Positions 29,111 through 38,006 of a DNA stretch of 64,000 nt are shown one piece after another (within the stretch, counting starts at the first letter, position 1; every line of letters begins with the position of its first letter). The DNA comes from an uncultured Clostridia bacterium. GTDB taxonomy: Bacteria > Bacillota > Clostridia > UBA1381. The notes beneath the pieces are model-generated. The model made no database searches. It saw only the letters and a program-made list of their open reading frames with translations, and was not told the origin of the DNA. The stretch covers positions 35,662 through 99,661 of the forward strand of contig CANQDD010000007.1 in the NCBI GenBank assembly GCA_947591315.1, written 5' to 3'. A program made the position numbers and the translations under genes.

Positions 29111-29330
29111 CGACCGTTAGCCTCCCCTCGAGGGGAGGTGGCATCGCGAAGCGATGACGGAGAGGTGGCAACGAATTTTTAAGACCACCTCTCAGTCGCC
29201 TTCGGCGACAGCTCCCCTCAAGGGGAGCCACACGCTTGCGTGTGGTAGGCGTGTTCGCTTGCGAACAAACGCCGTAGTAAGGGGAGCCTCACGTAGGGGC
29301 GACCCTCGCGGTCGCCCGTTAAAACCCCGC
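29111..29330. repeat. Palindromic intergenic repeat cluster (type B plus type D)
   Basis: A type B unit (about 29119-29229) opens CCTCCCCTCGAGGGGAGG, contains CATCGCGAAGCGATG and GTCGCCTTCGGCGAC hairpins, and closes CTCCCCTCAAGGGGAG. Type D palindromes follow (GTTCGCTTGCGAAC; GGGCGACC..GGTCGCCC). It is the reverse-strand form of the unit at 11633 and 47850. Confidence 0.85.
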
Positions 29331-29338
29331 ATTTACAC

Positions 29339-29368
29339 TTGACAATACCGCTTATCTTATGCTATACT
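29339..29368 (+). promoter_or_regulatory. Promoter of structured RNA copy 1
   Basis: TTGACA (29339-29344), an 18-base spacer and TATACT (29363-29368) lie 6 bases before the first helix. Confidence 0.75.
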
Positions 29369-29373
29369 GTTTT

Positions 29374-29548
29374 TGCCAAATAATATCAACAATTTAATAT
29401 CTTTTTTCTCGGCACGTATTTTTTGTTAAGTGAAAAATGCTTGCTCCTTTCAATGATGCGTGCGAGAAATCTACACATTGTTGATATTATTTGGCGATAA
29501 TACGGAGTAATGCGTTTTTGGCGCGTTGCTCTGTGACGCGCTTTTTTT
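29374..29548 (+). ncRNA. Candidate structured RNA, copy 1 of 3
   Basis: A 19-base arm (29375-29393) pairs perfectly with 29477-29495, closing the RNA. Inside is a second helix, TTTCTCGGCACGTAT (29405-29419) with ATGCGTGCGAGAAA (29455-29468), and an apical A-rich hairpin AAGT-GAAAAAT-GCTT (about 29428-29442). A short tail containing GCGTTTTT leads to the terminator GCGCGT/ACGCGC with seven T (29521-29548). No reading frame with a ribosome site is present. Copies with the same plan lie at 39535 and 61273. I do not recognise the class. Confidence 0.7.
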
Positions 29549-29557
29549 GTTATGCAG

Positions 29558-29732
29558 GCGAACACGGTTCGCCCCTACGTATGACCCCCTCTATGAGGGG
29601 GTCTAAACTTGCTTGCAAGTTTAGGGGGGTGAGGATTTGTCTGCCAATAACACCCCCCAAAAGCCGTAACCGGCTTTTGACCCCCTCGGAGAGGGGGTCT
29701 TGCGGGCGGCGAATCGCCGCCCCTACAACGCC
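29558..29732. repeat. Palindromic intergenic repeat cluster (type C within type D)
   Basis: CGAACACGGTTCG (type D) precedes a type C unit (29583-29700): GACCCCCTC..GAGGGGGTC, AACTTGCTTGCAAGTT, an AAAGCCG..CGGCTTT hairpin, and CCCCTCGGAGAGGGG. GGGCGGCGAATCGCCGCCC follows. The layout matches 3067-3175 with different inner hairpins. Confidence 0.85.
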
Positions 29733-29757
29733 CGCCACTAATGTATCGCTAAACCAT

Positions 29758-30246
29758 TTATTTCACAATATCCTCAAACACGCACCCTGTCGCTTTCTGC
29801 AAATCGCTGGGTGAGAGCAGCACGGTACAGCCGCACTTGCCGCCGCTGACGGCGACGGTATCAAACCCCTTTGCGGACACATGCACATACGTCGGGTACT
29901 TTTTTTTCATACCTATCGGCGACACGCCGCCGCGGATATAGCCCGTAAGCTGCAAAAGCTCCTTTACGTGTATCATTTCCGCCTTTTTATTGCCCGATAC
30001 CTTCGCGAGCTTTTTCAAATCAACCTCGTCAGCGACAGGTATGCAGCACACCGCTATCCCCGTCTTGTCGCCGCGCACGACGAGCGTCTTGAACGACTTT
30101 TCGGGCGGTATGCCTGTTATTTCGGCTATTTTTTCACCGAAATGCTCCCCCACCTCGTCCGCCTCGTACTCGACGGTCTCGTATTTTATTTTCGCGGCGT
30201 TCAGTAGCCGCATAGCGTTCGTTACGTTTTTCTTATCCTTTGCCAT
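29758..30246 (-). CDS. ybaK: YbaK/EbsC-type Cys-tRNA(Pro) deacylase
   Basis: This 162-residue protein matches the YbaK family in length and sequence: TNAMRLLNAAKIKYETVEYE, a core FKTLVVRGDKTGIAVCCIPV with the catalytic lysine region, KKLAKVSGNKKAEMI and GGVSPIGMKKKYPTYVH. YbaK hydrolyses Cys wrongly loaded on tRNA-Pro in the cytoplasm. It lies 8 bases after the mutS2 stop, so it is probably the second gene of that operon. The protein carries the usual G-G-V-S-P substrate loop. It is the last gene before a repeat cluster. Confidence 0.92.
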   Translation of the reverse strand: MAKDKKNVTNAMRLLNAAKIKYETVEYEADEVGEHFGEKIAEITGIPPEKSFKTLVVRGDKTGIAVCCIPVADEVDLKKLAKVSGNKKAEMIHVKELLQLTGYIRGGVSPIGMKKKYPTYVHVSAKGFDTVAVSGGKCGCTVLLSPSDLQKATGCVFEDIVK

Positions 30247-30254
30247 TTCCTCAC

Positions 30255-32648
30255 CTATTTTAATTCCACGATCGTCACACCATCCTCGCCCTCGCCGTAC
30301 TTGCCGAGCCTGTAGGATGTGACGTAACGGTGCTTCCTCAAATTTTCCTGTATGCCCTTGCGGAGCACGCCCGTGCCTTTGCCGTGAATTATGCTCACCG
30401 GCGAAATTCCGGCGAGATAGCAGTCGTCAAGGAATTTCTCGACGTTCATCCACGCTTCGTCGAGCGTCTGACCGCGCACGTCAACCTCGGTCGCCGCCGT
30501 TTTCGCCTTCGACTCGAACGCTCTCGTTGGGCGCGCGTACCTGTCGGCAAGCTCCTTCGTCGTCTTTTCCTCGACCTTTTTGAGGTTCGTGATATGCACG
30601 TCCATTTTTATAATGCCCGCCTGCACGCGTACGTTGCCGTTTTTGTCCGGCTCTTTCAGCACCGTCGCCTCCTGGTTCATGTCGGCGATTTTGACGAGCA
30701 TGCCCGGCTTTAAATTCTTTGGCGGATTGGAGAACGTCTTTTTCGGCTTTGCCGCGCGCGCCATAGCCTTGTCAATGGTGTCCTCTTTTTTATTGAGTTT
30801 TTCGCGCATTGCGGCTGTTTTTTTGTCAAAGCCGCTTGTCATGCCCTTTTGACGCATTTTTTCAAGGTCGCGTATTATGGCGTTCGCCTCGTCCTTCGCG
30901 TCCATAACGAGTATTTTCGCCTCGCGCCGCGCGTCGTCAAGTATGCGCGACTTGCTCTCCTTGACCTTTATTCGCTCGTTCTCGACCTGTCGGCGCAAAT
31001 CTTTAAGCTCGTTTTTCAGTCTGCGTGCCTCGTCGGCGTCGCTCCGCGCTCTGGCGCGGTTCTGTTCGAGGTCGGTTATAACATCCTCGAATTTTATATC
31101 CTCGTCGGAGAGAATGTCATTCGCGCGGTCTATGACGCGCTCGTCAAGTCCGAGACGGCGCGAGATTGCGAATGCGTTAGACTTGCCCGGCACGCCGATA
31201 AGCAGCTTGTACGTCGGGCGCAGTGTCGCAACGTCAAACTCGCATGACGCGTTTTCAACCCTGTCTGTCGAGAGCGCGAAAAGCTTAAGCTCGCTGTAAT
31301 GCGTCGTCGCAACGGTTTTCGCGCCGCGCGAGCGCAGAAATTCAAGTATCGAAATCGCAAGCGCCGCGCCCTCGGTCGGGTCTGTGCCCGCGCCGAGCTC
31401 GTCGAACAGCACGAGCGAATTATATCCCGCTTTTTTCAGAATTTCGACTATGTTTACCATGTGCGACGAGAACGTTGACAGGCTCTGCTCTATCGACTGC
31501 TCGTCGCCGATGTCGGCGTACACGTCCGTGAACACAGCCGCCTCGCTGTTGTCCTGCGCCGGTATGTGAAGTCCGGCGGCAGCCATGAGCGAGAACAGCC
31601 CTATCGTTTTGAGCGTTACCGTTTTGCCGCCCGTGTTGGGGCCCGTGACAACGAGCGTGTCGTATTCGCCGCCCAAACTTATGTCGTTCGCAACGACCGT
31701 ATCCTTGTCAATAAGCGGGTGACGCGCTTTTTTGTACCGCAGCTTGCCCTTGTCGTTCAAAATCGGTTCGGTCGCACTCATGTCGAGCGACAGCCTGCCT
31801 TTGCAGAAAATAAAGTCAAGCTCCGTCACGCTCTTGTAATCGACAAATATTGCGTGGCTGTGCTCCGCCGCGAGCGCGGAAAGCTCCGATAAAATGCGCT
31901 CGATCTCGCGCTGCTCCCTGCCGCGCAGGTCGCGTATCTCGTTGTTGCTGTTCACGACGCTCATCGGCTCTATAAACAGCGTCGCGCCGGTCGAGGACGT
32001 GTCGTGGACTATGCCGTTTACCTCAGCGCGGTACTCGCTGCGCACGGGTATGACGTACCTGTCGGAACGCATCGTCACGATCGGGTCTTGCAGGAATTTG
32101 CGATAGTGGTTCGAGCGCACCATCGAGTCGAGCGTTTCCTTGATTTTCGCGTTGAGATTTCGTATTTTGCGGCGTATCGTGTTAAGCTCCGGCGACGCGT
32201 CGTCCGCGATTTCGTTTTCGGAGATTATGCAGGAGTTTATCCTGTCCTCAACAGCTTTCGCGGTGATTATTTCCGTTTCGATTGCTTGCAATTCGGCGCA
32301 GTCGTCCGCCGTTTCGCTAAGGTACGACTTCATGCGGCGCGCGATGTAAAGCAGGCGCGATATTGCCGTAAGCTCGCCCGCGTGCAGCACGCCGCCGCGC
32401 TCCGCGCGTTTTACCGAGCCTGTGACGTTTTCAGCCGACAGGTTTACGGGCGGTGAGCCGAGCTTTAATATCGCCGACACCGCCTCGGTCGTTTCGCGCT
32501 GCGCTCTTTTAGCGTCGTCAAGTTCGGAAAACGGCACGAGAGACAGTATGCGCTTTTTTACGTCCGCGCTCTCCGTGTACGACGCGAGCCGCTCCAGTAT
32601 TTTGTCAAATTCAAGCGTTTTCAGTGTTTTGTTTTGTTTGTTTAACAT
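30255..32648 (-). CDS. mutS2: MutS2 (ribosome rescue / recombination ATPase with Smr nuclease domain)
   Basis: I start this 797-residue protein at 32648 (MLNKQNKTLKTLEFDKILERL); the longer frame is repeat DNA. It has the MutS2 layout: core and lever domains, an ABC-type ATPase (Walker A VVTGPNTGGKTVTLK near residue 330; LVLFDELGAGTDPTEGAALA near 408), a long coiled coil (~510-630), a KOW-like segment, and a C-terminal Smr domain (EVDVRGQTLDEAW... IHGKGTGVLRKGI, ~720-797). MutS2 suppresses homologous recombination in some bacteria, and in Bacillus splits collided ribosomes. The Smr motif reads D-V-R-G, a common variant of D-L-H-G. ybaK follows in the same operon. Confidence 0.95.
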   Translation of the reverse strand: MLNKQNKTLKTLEFDKILERLASYTESADVKKRILSLVPFSELDDAKRAQRETTEAVSAILKLGSPPVNLSAENVTGSVKRAERGGVLHAGELTAISRLLYIARRMKSYLSETADDCAELQAIETEIITAKAVEDRINSCIISENEIADDASPELNTIRRKIRNLNAKIKETLDSMVRSNHYRKFLQDPIVTMRSDRYVIPVRSEYRAEVNGIVHDTSSTGATLFIEPMSVVNSNNEIRDLRGREQREIERILSELSALAAEHSHAIFVDYKSVTELDFIFCKGRLSLDMSATEPILNDKGKLRYKKARHPLIDKDTVVANDISLGGEYDTLVVTGPNTGGKTVTLKTIGLFSLMAAAGLHIPAQDNSEAAVFTDVYADIGDEQSIEQSLSTFSSHMVNIVEILKKAGYNSLVLFDELGAGTDPTEGAALAISILEFLRSRGAKTVATTHYSELKLFALSTDRVENASCEFDVATLRPTYKLLIGVPGKSNAFAISRRLGLDERVIDRANDILSDEDIKFEDVITDLEQNRARARSDADEARRLKNELKDLRRQVENERIKVKESKSRILDDARREAKILVMDAKDEANAIIRDLEKMRQKGMTSGFDKKTAAMREKLNKKEDTIDKAMARAAKPKKTFSNPPKNLKPGMLVKIADMNQEATVLKEPDKNGNVRVQAGIIKMDVHITNLKKVEEKTTKELADRYARPTRAFESKAKTAATEVDVRGQTLDEAWMNVEKFLDDCYLAGISPVSIIHGKGTGVLRKGIQENLRKHRYVTSYRLGKYGEGEDGVTIVELK

Positions 32649-32694
32649 TGGTTTGTTCCTTTTTTGTGGTAAATTGGGATTTATGTGTGTAAAT

Positions 32695-32975
32695 GCGGGC
32701 GACCGCAAGGGTCGCCCCTACGGCGCGCAATTTATATGATACGGGTGTAGGGGCGACCCTTGCGGTCGCCCGTCAAAACCCCTCAGTCACACTACGTGTG
32801 ACAGCTCCCCTAGTAGGGGAGCCATACGGCGCGCCGCATATCGTGAGCCTCTCCTTGAGGAGAGGTGGCATCGCGAAGCGATGACGGAGAGGTGGCAATG
32901 AGTTTTAAGAAACCACCTCTCAGTCGCCTCCGGCGACAGCTCCCCTCAAGGGGAGCCTTCCCGTAGGGGCGAACC
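32695..32975. repeat. Palindromic intergenic repeat cluster (type D, truncated unit, type B)
   Basis: GGGCGACC.GCAAGGGTCGCCC and its inverse (type D) are followed by TCACACTACGTGTGA and CTCCCCTAGTAGGGGAG hairpins, then a full type B unit (about 32848-32960). This fills the gap between the GH43 gene and mutS2 and leaves no room for another gene. Confidence 0.85.
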
Positions 32976-33007
32976 GCCGATACGCACATAAATCACAATT
33001 TATCCCA

Positions 33008-34510
33008 TTATCCCACCGCAAAGCGCGTTATTTTCGCCATCGCGGTTGTTTTTGTTTCCGCTTGCGCGTAAACGCCCACCACCGCGCCGGTAAAGCAGCG
33101 TTCGGCGATGTCTGTCGTTATAAATTTCGCCGAAACCGTTCCGGCGCGTATATATTCGCCACTGCTTACGGCATAGTAAAATTCGTATTTTTCCGTGTCC
33201 GATTTTATCTTAAACTTAATTCTGCCTTTGGGCGCTTCCGCGCGGTATACTTCCTTTACAAAATCGTCCGCGCGCGCCGTCACGATTATATAGTCCGCGC
33301 CGTTTTCACGTTTTTTCGCCACGGAATAAATATTATCCGGCGACAGGTACACGCAAAGTCTCGCCTCATCGCCGTTTTCGCGCGGAGTAAATTCAAGCTC
33401 CGTTTCCGCCGTACATTCAGAATCCGGCTGACGCACCGCCGCCATTGACGGGAAGCCGTGCTTGTCCGTTAATTTCGTGTTCGGGTGAAGTGTTAAAACG
33501 CCGTTTTCGCGCTTTATATATTCATCATTTCGACCGCGCACGAACAGCCACTGCGTTTCCCACTCCGCTGCTGTAAAATCACACGCGAACCCCTTTCTTA
33601 TACGCTGTTCCGCGTCCGCTTCATTTTCAATTTGCGCCCTGTTATTTTCAGCCGTAAACCAGCCGTCAACCCATTTTACGGGCGTTAAAAACGTCTCGCG
33701 TCCGAGCGTCGTTTTGCCCGACACATACGGTCTTGCCGCGAGATGCGCCATGTACCAATCTCCGCTCGGCGCGTCAATCAAATCCGCGTGACCGGCGCAT
33801 GAGATTTGTTTTGTTGTGTCGTTTCGGTTCGTGAGTATCGGATTGAACGGACACGGCTCGTATTCGCCCCAAATACTGCGGCTTCTCGCGAGAACCGCGG
33901 TGTGGTTTTCTCCCGTGCCGCCCTCGGCGGCGAGAAGGTAGTACCAACCGCCGATGTGGTAAATATGCGGCGCTTCGAGCCAGCCGCCGCCCGTGCCTTC
34001 CCATACGCGCCGTATTTCACCGATTACCTTACCCGTTTTCGGGTTCATTTCGGCAAGCGATATGCCTTCGGTTTTGTATAATTTGCTCCTGCCGCCGCAG
34101 TCGTTGGCGCAGCAGTACATTTTACCGCCGTCGAACAATATTGACGGATCTATCCCGTCCATATCCGTCCACACCGCGTCCGACCATGCACCGCGCGGAT
34201 CGGTCGCGGAAATCATAAAATTACCCTTGCCGCTGAATGTCGCGATAATGTAGAAAATGCCGTCGTTATACCGAATCGTCGGCGCCCACACGCCGCCCGA
34301 CGCTTCCGCTTCACTCATGGGAAGCTGCGTGGGGCGCGTCACGGCGTTCGCGATATGCTCCCAATTTATGAGGTCGGTGCTGTGATAAACCGGTATCGCG
34401 GGAAAATACTCGAACGTACTCGTCACGAGGTAATAGTCGTTTCCGACGCGGCACACGCTCGGGTCGGGGTTAAAGCCGCGTATGACGGGGTTAAAATATT
34501 TATATCTCAT
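33008..34510 (-). CDS. Glycoside hydrolase family 43 (beta-xylosidase / alpha-L-arabinofuranosidase type)
   Basis: This 500-residue enzyme starts YFNPVIRGFNPDPSVCRVGNDYYLVTSTFEYFP, the GH43 start with its catalytic aspartate in FNPDPS (about residue 16). The second acidic site is DPSILFD near residue 122, and the acid glutamate falls in WLEAPHIYH (about 183). The C-terminal ~180 residues form the beta-sandwich seen in XynB-like members. There is no signal peptide, so it acts on imported arabino- or xylo-oligosaccharides. The start overlaps the stop of the DUF1961 gene by 11 bases, so both are translated together. The exact sugar cannot be decided from sequence. Confidence 0.92.
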   Translation of the reverse strand: MRYKYFNPVIRGFNPDPSVCRVGNDYYLVTSTFEYFPAIPVYHSTDLINWEHIANAVTRPTQLPMSEAEASGGVWAPTIRYNDGIFYIIATFSGKGNFMISATDPRGAWSDAVWTDMDGIDPSILFDGGKMYCCANDCGGRSKLYKTEGISLAEMNPKTGKVIGEIRRVWEGTGGGWLEAPHIYHIGGWYYLLAAEGGTGENHTAVLARSRSIWGEYEPCPFNPILTNRNDTTKQISCAGHADLIDAPSGDWYMAHLAARPYVSGKTTLGRETFLTPVKWVDGWFTAENNRAQIENEADAEQRIRKGFACDFTAAEWETQWLFVRGRNDEYIKRENGVLTLHPNTKLTDKHGFPSMAAVRQPDSECTAETELEFTPRENGDEARLCVYLSPDNIYSVAKKRENGADYIIVTARADDFVKEVYRAEAPKGRIKFKIKSDTEKYEFYYAVSSGEYIRAGTVSAKFITTDIAERCFTGAVVGVYAQAETKTTAMAKITRFAVG

Positions 34511-35162
34511 ATACCTTCAAATTTGAATACTCGCCTATCATCGGCGCCATTTGCCTGAAGCCTATTTTGCCGCCGCCTAAGACCGGACCGTATTCCGCGC
34601 CGTCGTCCTGCCACGAAAATACCGTTAAATCGTTTATCGCAAAGTCGATTTTGCCGTCCTTTTTCGTGAGGCAGATGTGGTAGCTCTCAAACGCGTCGTC
34701 GCAGTTCGGGATTGGATCCGCGCCCTGAACTACAAGATGAAAGCCCTTGCTCTTGCGCAGATTGCACGTGTGAAATCCGCGCTCGTCGTCCCACTTGCGG
34801 CGGAAGTATGACACGTGGTACGCGTTTATGTCGCCGGAGTGGTAGAGATTGTACTGTCCGTCTCGCGGCGCGAGCGACGGGTCGAATAAATCCTCGCCGT
34901 TACAGCCCTTTGCGCTGAAAAACATTATCGCAAGCCCGGGTTCCTCAATCGGGCGGAAATCCCATTCAATGCACACGTCCGACGGGAAATCCACGGGGCA
35001 CCAGTACACAAAATTCGACTTTTGCCCCAAATCAGCCGAAAGAGCGTTCTTCATACGCATCTTTCCGTTTTCAAAATAAATCTCCGCGCTGCCTTCAAGA
35101 CGAAAACCCTCTACGTCCTCCGCGCATGACAGCTTGTTTTCATATATTAACCTTTTTCCCAT
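34500..35162 (-). CDS. DUF1961 family protein (concanavalin-like fold expected)
   Basis: I start this 220-residue protein at 35162 (MGKRLIYENKLSCAEDVEGF), because AAGGAGG lies 8 bases before it. It fits DUF1961: IEWDFRPIEEPGLAIMFFSAKG near residue 70, DGQYNLYHSGDINAYHVSYFRR near residue 105, FHTCNLRKSKGFHLV, and a closing KIGFRQMAPMIGEYSNLKVYEI. The family has a beta-jelly-roll (LamG/concanavalin) look and occurs beside plant-glycan genes, but no activity is proved. Without a signal peptide it is cytoplasmic. It overlaps and precedes the GH43 gene, so the two probably act on one oligosaccharide. Confidence 0.75.
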   Translation of the reverse strand: MGKRLIYENKLSCAEDVEGFRLEGSAEIYFENGKMRMKNALSADLGQKSNFVYWCPVDFPSDVCIEWDFRPIEEPGLAIMFFSAKGCNGEDLFDPSLAPRDGQYNLYHSGDINAYHVSYFRRKWDDERGFHTCNLRKSKGFHLVVQGADPIPNCDDAFESYHICLTKKDGKIDFAINDLTVFSWQDDGAEYGPVLGGGKIGFRQMAPMIGEYSNLKVYEI

Positions 35163-35191
35163 GCATATATCCTCCTTGCCGCACGCCGTTA

Positions 35192-35224
35192 CAAAAAAGT
35201 CACGAGCCTTGCCCATGACCTTTT
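35192..35224 (-). terminator. Hairpin between the lipoprotein and DUF1961 genes
   Basis: On the minus strand GTCATGGGC and GCTCGTGAC form a 9-base-pair stem (two wobble pairs) followed by six T. Only about 28 bases separate it from the DUF1961 start and no promoter fits in between, so the GH43 pair may depend on read-through. Confidence 0.65.
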
Positions 35225-35231
35225 GATTTTA

Positions 35232-35753
35232 TTATCCCTCCGGCTTGTACTCCGGCACTATTTCCTCAAGTCTTGCCGCCGCGTTCGACGCGAGCTGACG
35301 CAGCAGAGCCCTCTGCTCGTCTCCCGCGCCGCTGCCCGCCGTTATCTCGATAAGACAGCCGCGGTCGTACACGTGGATTGTCGGGTACGCGATATACGTT
35401 TCCTGTCCGAGACTTTCCAGAAGCTCCGCGTCCTGACGCATAGCCTTCTGCTGCTCGTAATAGTCAAAAATCTGCTGATAGCCCATCTCATCGTTAAACT
35501 GTATGAGCTTGACCTCAACGGGATCGTACTGACCCAAGGGGTCGCTCACGTAAAGCACGGACGAGCGGTTACCGTCGCGCGTCGTTTCGCTTATCACGGG
35601 AATGTAGCCCGCGTATGCCGTAACGTCGTCAATCGTCACAAGCTCCGTCGGCTCGATCTGCGGGATTTCCTTTTTCTGCTCAGCCTTCGAGCCGCAAGCG
35701 CAAAGGCTTGCAGCCGACAAAAGAACCGCCGCGCATAAAATTATCTTTTTCAT
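35232..35753 (-). CDS. Predicted lipoprotein of unknown function
   Basis: I start this 173-residue protein at 35753 (MKKIILCAAVLLSAASLCAC). The lipobox cysteine is the one in LCAC|GSKAEQ, so the mature protein is lipid-anchored outside the membrane. The remainder reads as a small alpha/beta domain (VTIDDVTAYAGYIPVISETT, YQQIFDYYEQQKAMRQDAELLESLGQETYIAYPTIHVYDRGCLIEITAGSG), possibly a substrate-binding or scaffold module. I know no family for it. It lies 14 bases after the transketolase C gene, so it is the last gene of that operon, with a terminator behind it. Confidence 0.78.
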   Translation of the reverse strand: MKKIILCAAVLLSAASLCACGSKAEQKKEIPQIEPTELVTIDDVTAYAGYIPVISETTRDGNRSSVLYVSDPLGQYDPVEVKLIQFNDEMGYQQIFDYYEQQKAMRQDAELLESLGQETYIAYPTIHVYDRGCLIEITAGSGAGDEQRALLRQLASNAAARLEEIVPEYKPEG

Positions 35754-35767
35754 GTCCGCTCCCCCGT

Positions 35768-36700
35768 TCACTTTTTCGCGATTACGGCTTTCGCCTGCTT
35801 TACTATATTCTCAGCCGTAAGTCCGTACGCCTCGAACAATTCCGCCGGTTTGCCCGACTGACCGAAGTCCTCCGTACCGATTATCTTCACGGGACACGGC
35901 GCGTTTTGGCATACTACCTCGGATACCGCGCTGCCTAAACCTCCCATTACGTAATGTTCCTCGGCGGTAACGATAGCGCCCGTTTCCTTCGCCGCTTTTA
36001 TAATTATTTCCTCGTCGATAGGCTTAATCGTGTGAATGTTTATAACTCTCGCGTTTATGCCCTCGCTCGCAAGCGTTTTAGCAGCTTTCAGCGATTCCTG
36101 AACCAATAAGCCCGTCGCAATAATAGTAACGTCCGAGCCGTCCTTTAACTGAACGCCCTTGCCTATCTCGAACTTATAATCCTCGCCGTTAACGTCCTCA
36201 ACGGCCAATCTGCCGAAACGCATATATACCGGTCCATTATGCTCCATAGCCGCTTTAACAGCCATCTGCGCCTCTATGTCGTCCGCCGGATTTATAATGA
36301 CCATGCCCGGAATCGTCCTCATGAGCGCTATATCCTCAAGGCACTGATGCGATGCTCCGTCCTCACCGACGGAAATGCCGGCGTGTGTTGCGCCTATTTT
36401 TACGTTAAGGTGCGGATAGCCTATTGAATTCCTTATCTGCTCGAACGCTCTGCCCGCCGCAAACATCGCGAACGTTGACGCGAACGCGATTTTGCCGCAC
36501 GTCGCAAGACCTGCCGCCACGCACATCATATCTGCTTCGGCTATGCCCATATTGATAAATCTTTCGGGACACGCTTCCTTGAACTTTGTCGTCATTGTCG
36601 ATTTTGAAAGGTCGGCGTCGAGAACAACAACATTCTCGTTCGGTATGCCGTATTTAACAAGCGCCTGACCGTATGACGCTCTTGTTGCCTGTTTTGCCAT
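35768..36700 (-). CDS. Transketolase, C-terminal subunit
   Basis: This 310-residue protein is the pyrimidine-binding and C-terminal half of a split transketolase: RASYGQALVKYGIPNENVVVLDADLSKST, ERFINMGIAEADMMCVAAGLA (the glutamate that activates thiamine diphosphate), ASTFAMFAAGRAFEQIRN, THAGISVGEDGASHQCLEDIALMRTIPG and AEEHYVMGGLGSAVSEVV. With the N-terminal subunit it moves two-carbon units between sugar phosphates. Its ATG shares one base with the stop of the N-terminal gene (TAATG), so the pair is translationally coupled. Split transketolases are common in anaerobic Firmicutes and archaea. Confidence 0.95.
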   Translation of the reverse strand: MAKQATRASYGQALVKYGIPNENVVVLDADLSKSTMTTKFKEACPERFINMGIAEADMMCVAAGLATCGKIAFASTFAMFAAGRAFEQIRNSIGYPHLNVKIGATHAGISVGEDGASHQCLEDIALMRTIPGMVIINPADDIEAQMAVKAAMEHNGPVYMRFGRLAVEDVNGEDYKFEIGKGVQLKDGSDVTIIATGLLVQESLKAAKTLASEGINARVINIHTIKPIDEEIIIKAAKETGAIVTAEEHYVMGGLGSAVSEVVCQNAPCPVKIIGTEDFGQSGKPAELFEAYGLTAENIVKQAKAVIAKK

Positions 36701-37548
36701 TATAAGCTCGCCTCCAATCTCTTAATCTGCTCGTCAAGCTCCGCGATTGCCTTGTTGTAATCGTCCTCCTTCGGAGCCGCGCCGTGCCATGCGGGATTGT
36801 TTTCCATAAACGACACGTTCTTGCCCTTTACCGACTTCATTATAACGGCGGTCGGCTTGCCCTTTGTAGCCTTTGCTTCATTTACGGCGGCTTCAAGCTC
36901 GTTGAAATCGTGCGCGCCGCACTTTATAACGTGCCAGCCGAACGCTTCAAACTTCTTGTCTATCGGCGTGGGATTCATAACCTTCGTTATGTCACCGTCG
37001 ATCTGCAAGCCGTTGTTGTCGATGAAAATCGTGAAGTTGTCAAGCTTGTAATGCGGAGCGAACATAGCCTGCTCCCAGACCTGTCCTTCCTCCAATTCTC
37101 CGTCGCCGAGAATTGAATAAACGCGGTAATCCTTGTTATCGAGCTTCGCCGCGAGAGCCATTCCGCCCGCGACGCACACGCCCTGACCGAGCGAGCCCGT
37201 AGACATCTCAACTCCGGGAACTTTATCCAATACAGGGTGTCCCTGTAAGAAGCTTCCGAATTTTCTCAGATTTTTCATTTCGGCGGGATCAAAAAATCCC
37301 CTTTCAGCCAGCGTTCCGTAAAGCGCCGGCGCGGTGTGTCCCTTTGACAACACAAATCTGTCGCGTCCCTCCATTTTTGGGTTTTGCGGATCGATGTTCA
37401 TAACCTCAAAATAGAGGTATGTAAGCACGTCCGCTATTGAAAGCGAGCCGCCCGGGTGACCCGAAGCCGCGTTGTACACGCCCGTGAGCGCGTGCTTACG
37501 CACCTTATTGGCGATTATGGACAGCTCTGTTACTCTTTTTGCATCCAT
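36700..37548 (-). CDS. Transketolase, N-terminal subunit
   Basis: This 282-residue protein carries the diphosphate-binding half: ASGHPGGSLSIADVLTYLYF, SKGHTAPALYGTLAERG, STGSLGQGVCVAGGMALAAKL and the thiamine-diphosphate/magnesium motif GDGELEEGQVWEQAMFAPHYKLDN...DNNGLQIDG (about 143-180). It needs the C-terminal subunit to make an active enzyme. GGAGG lies upstream. A 50-base gap separates it from mrnC, without a clear terminator, so read-through from cysS-mrnC is possible. Confidence 0.95.
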   Translation of the reverse strand: MDAKRVTELSIIANKVRKHALTGVYNAASGHPGGSLSIADVLTYLYFEVMNIDPQNPKMEGRDRFVLSKGHTAPALYGTLAERGFFDPAEMKNLRKFGSFLQGHPVLDKVPGVEMSTGSLGQGVCVAGGMALAAKLDNKDYRVYSILGDGELEEGQVWEQAMFAPHYKLDNFTIFIDNNGLQIDGDITKVMNPTPIDKKFEAFGWHVIKCGAHDFNELEAAVNEAKATKGKPTAVIMKSVKGKNVSFMENNPAWHGAAPKEDDYNKAIAELDEQIKRLEASL

Positions 37549-37598
37549 TATATCGTTTCCTCCTGTAATTTTTATTAAATCGGTTTTTATACCGTTTT

Positions 37599-38006
37599 TT
37601 ACTGTTTGTTTCGCTCGTCCGACGCGTGCTCGTAGGCGAACGCCATAAGCTCATTGAGCCTGTCCTTCTCGTCCGCGAGGTACAAATAGCCGAAAAGCGC
37701 TTCAAGCCCCGTCGCGTAACGGTAATCGGAAAGGTCGGCGTTTTTCGGCACAGTCGGCGATTTTGCGTTGCGTCCGCGCCTGAATACCGCCGTTTCGTCG
37801 TCCGTCAGTATCGGGAGCATCGCGTGTATGCTGTTCGACTGCGCGTGCGCCTTTACGTATTTTATACTGTGCACGTGCAGCTTATGCGCCGCCATGTCGG
37901 GGTGTTCCGCGATAAGCCGCGTACGCACGTACACCTCGTATACCGCGTCGCCGATGTACGCCAAAGGCAGCGGCGCGTATTGATTGGGTGGTTTCGTTTG
38001 CATCAT
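37599..38006 (-). CDS. mrnC: Mini-ribonuclease III
   Basis: This protein of about 135 residues is an RNase III catalytic domain without the RNA-binding domain, as in Mrn[21 protein letters not shown] (the acidic site E/D in GDAVYE), RRGRNAKS and [21 protein letters not shown] with the second acidic group. MrnC matures the 3' and 5' ends of 23S rRNA in Firmicutes. The start at 38006 overlaps the cysS stop as ATGA. The cysS-mrnC pairing is typical of Bacillota. This supports the call strongly. Confidence 0.95.
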   Translation of the reverse strand: MMQTKPPNQYAPLPLAYIGDAVYEVYVRTRLIAEHPDMAAHKLHVHSIKYVKAHAQSNSIHAMLPILTDDETAVFRRGRNAKSPTVPKNADLSDYRYATGLEALFGYLYLADEKDRLNELMAFAYEHASDERNKQ

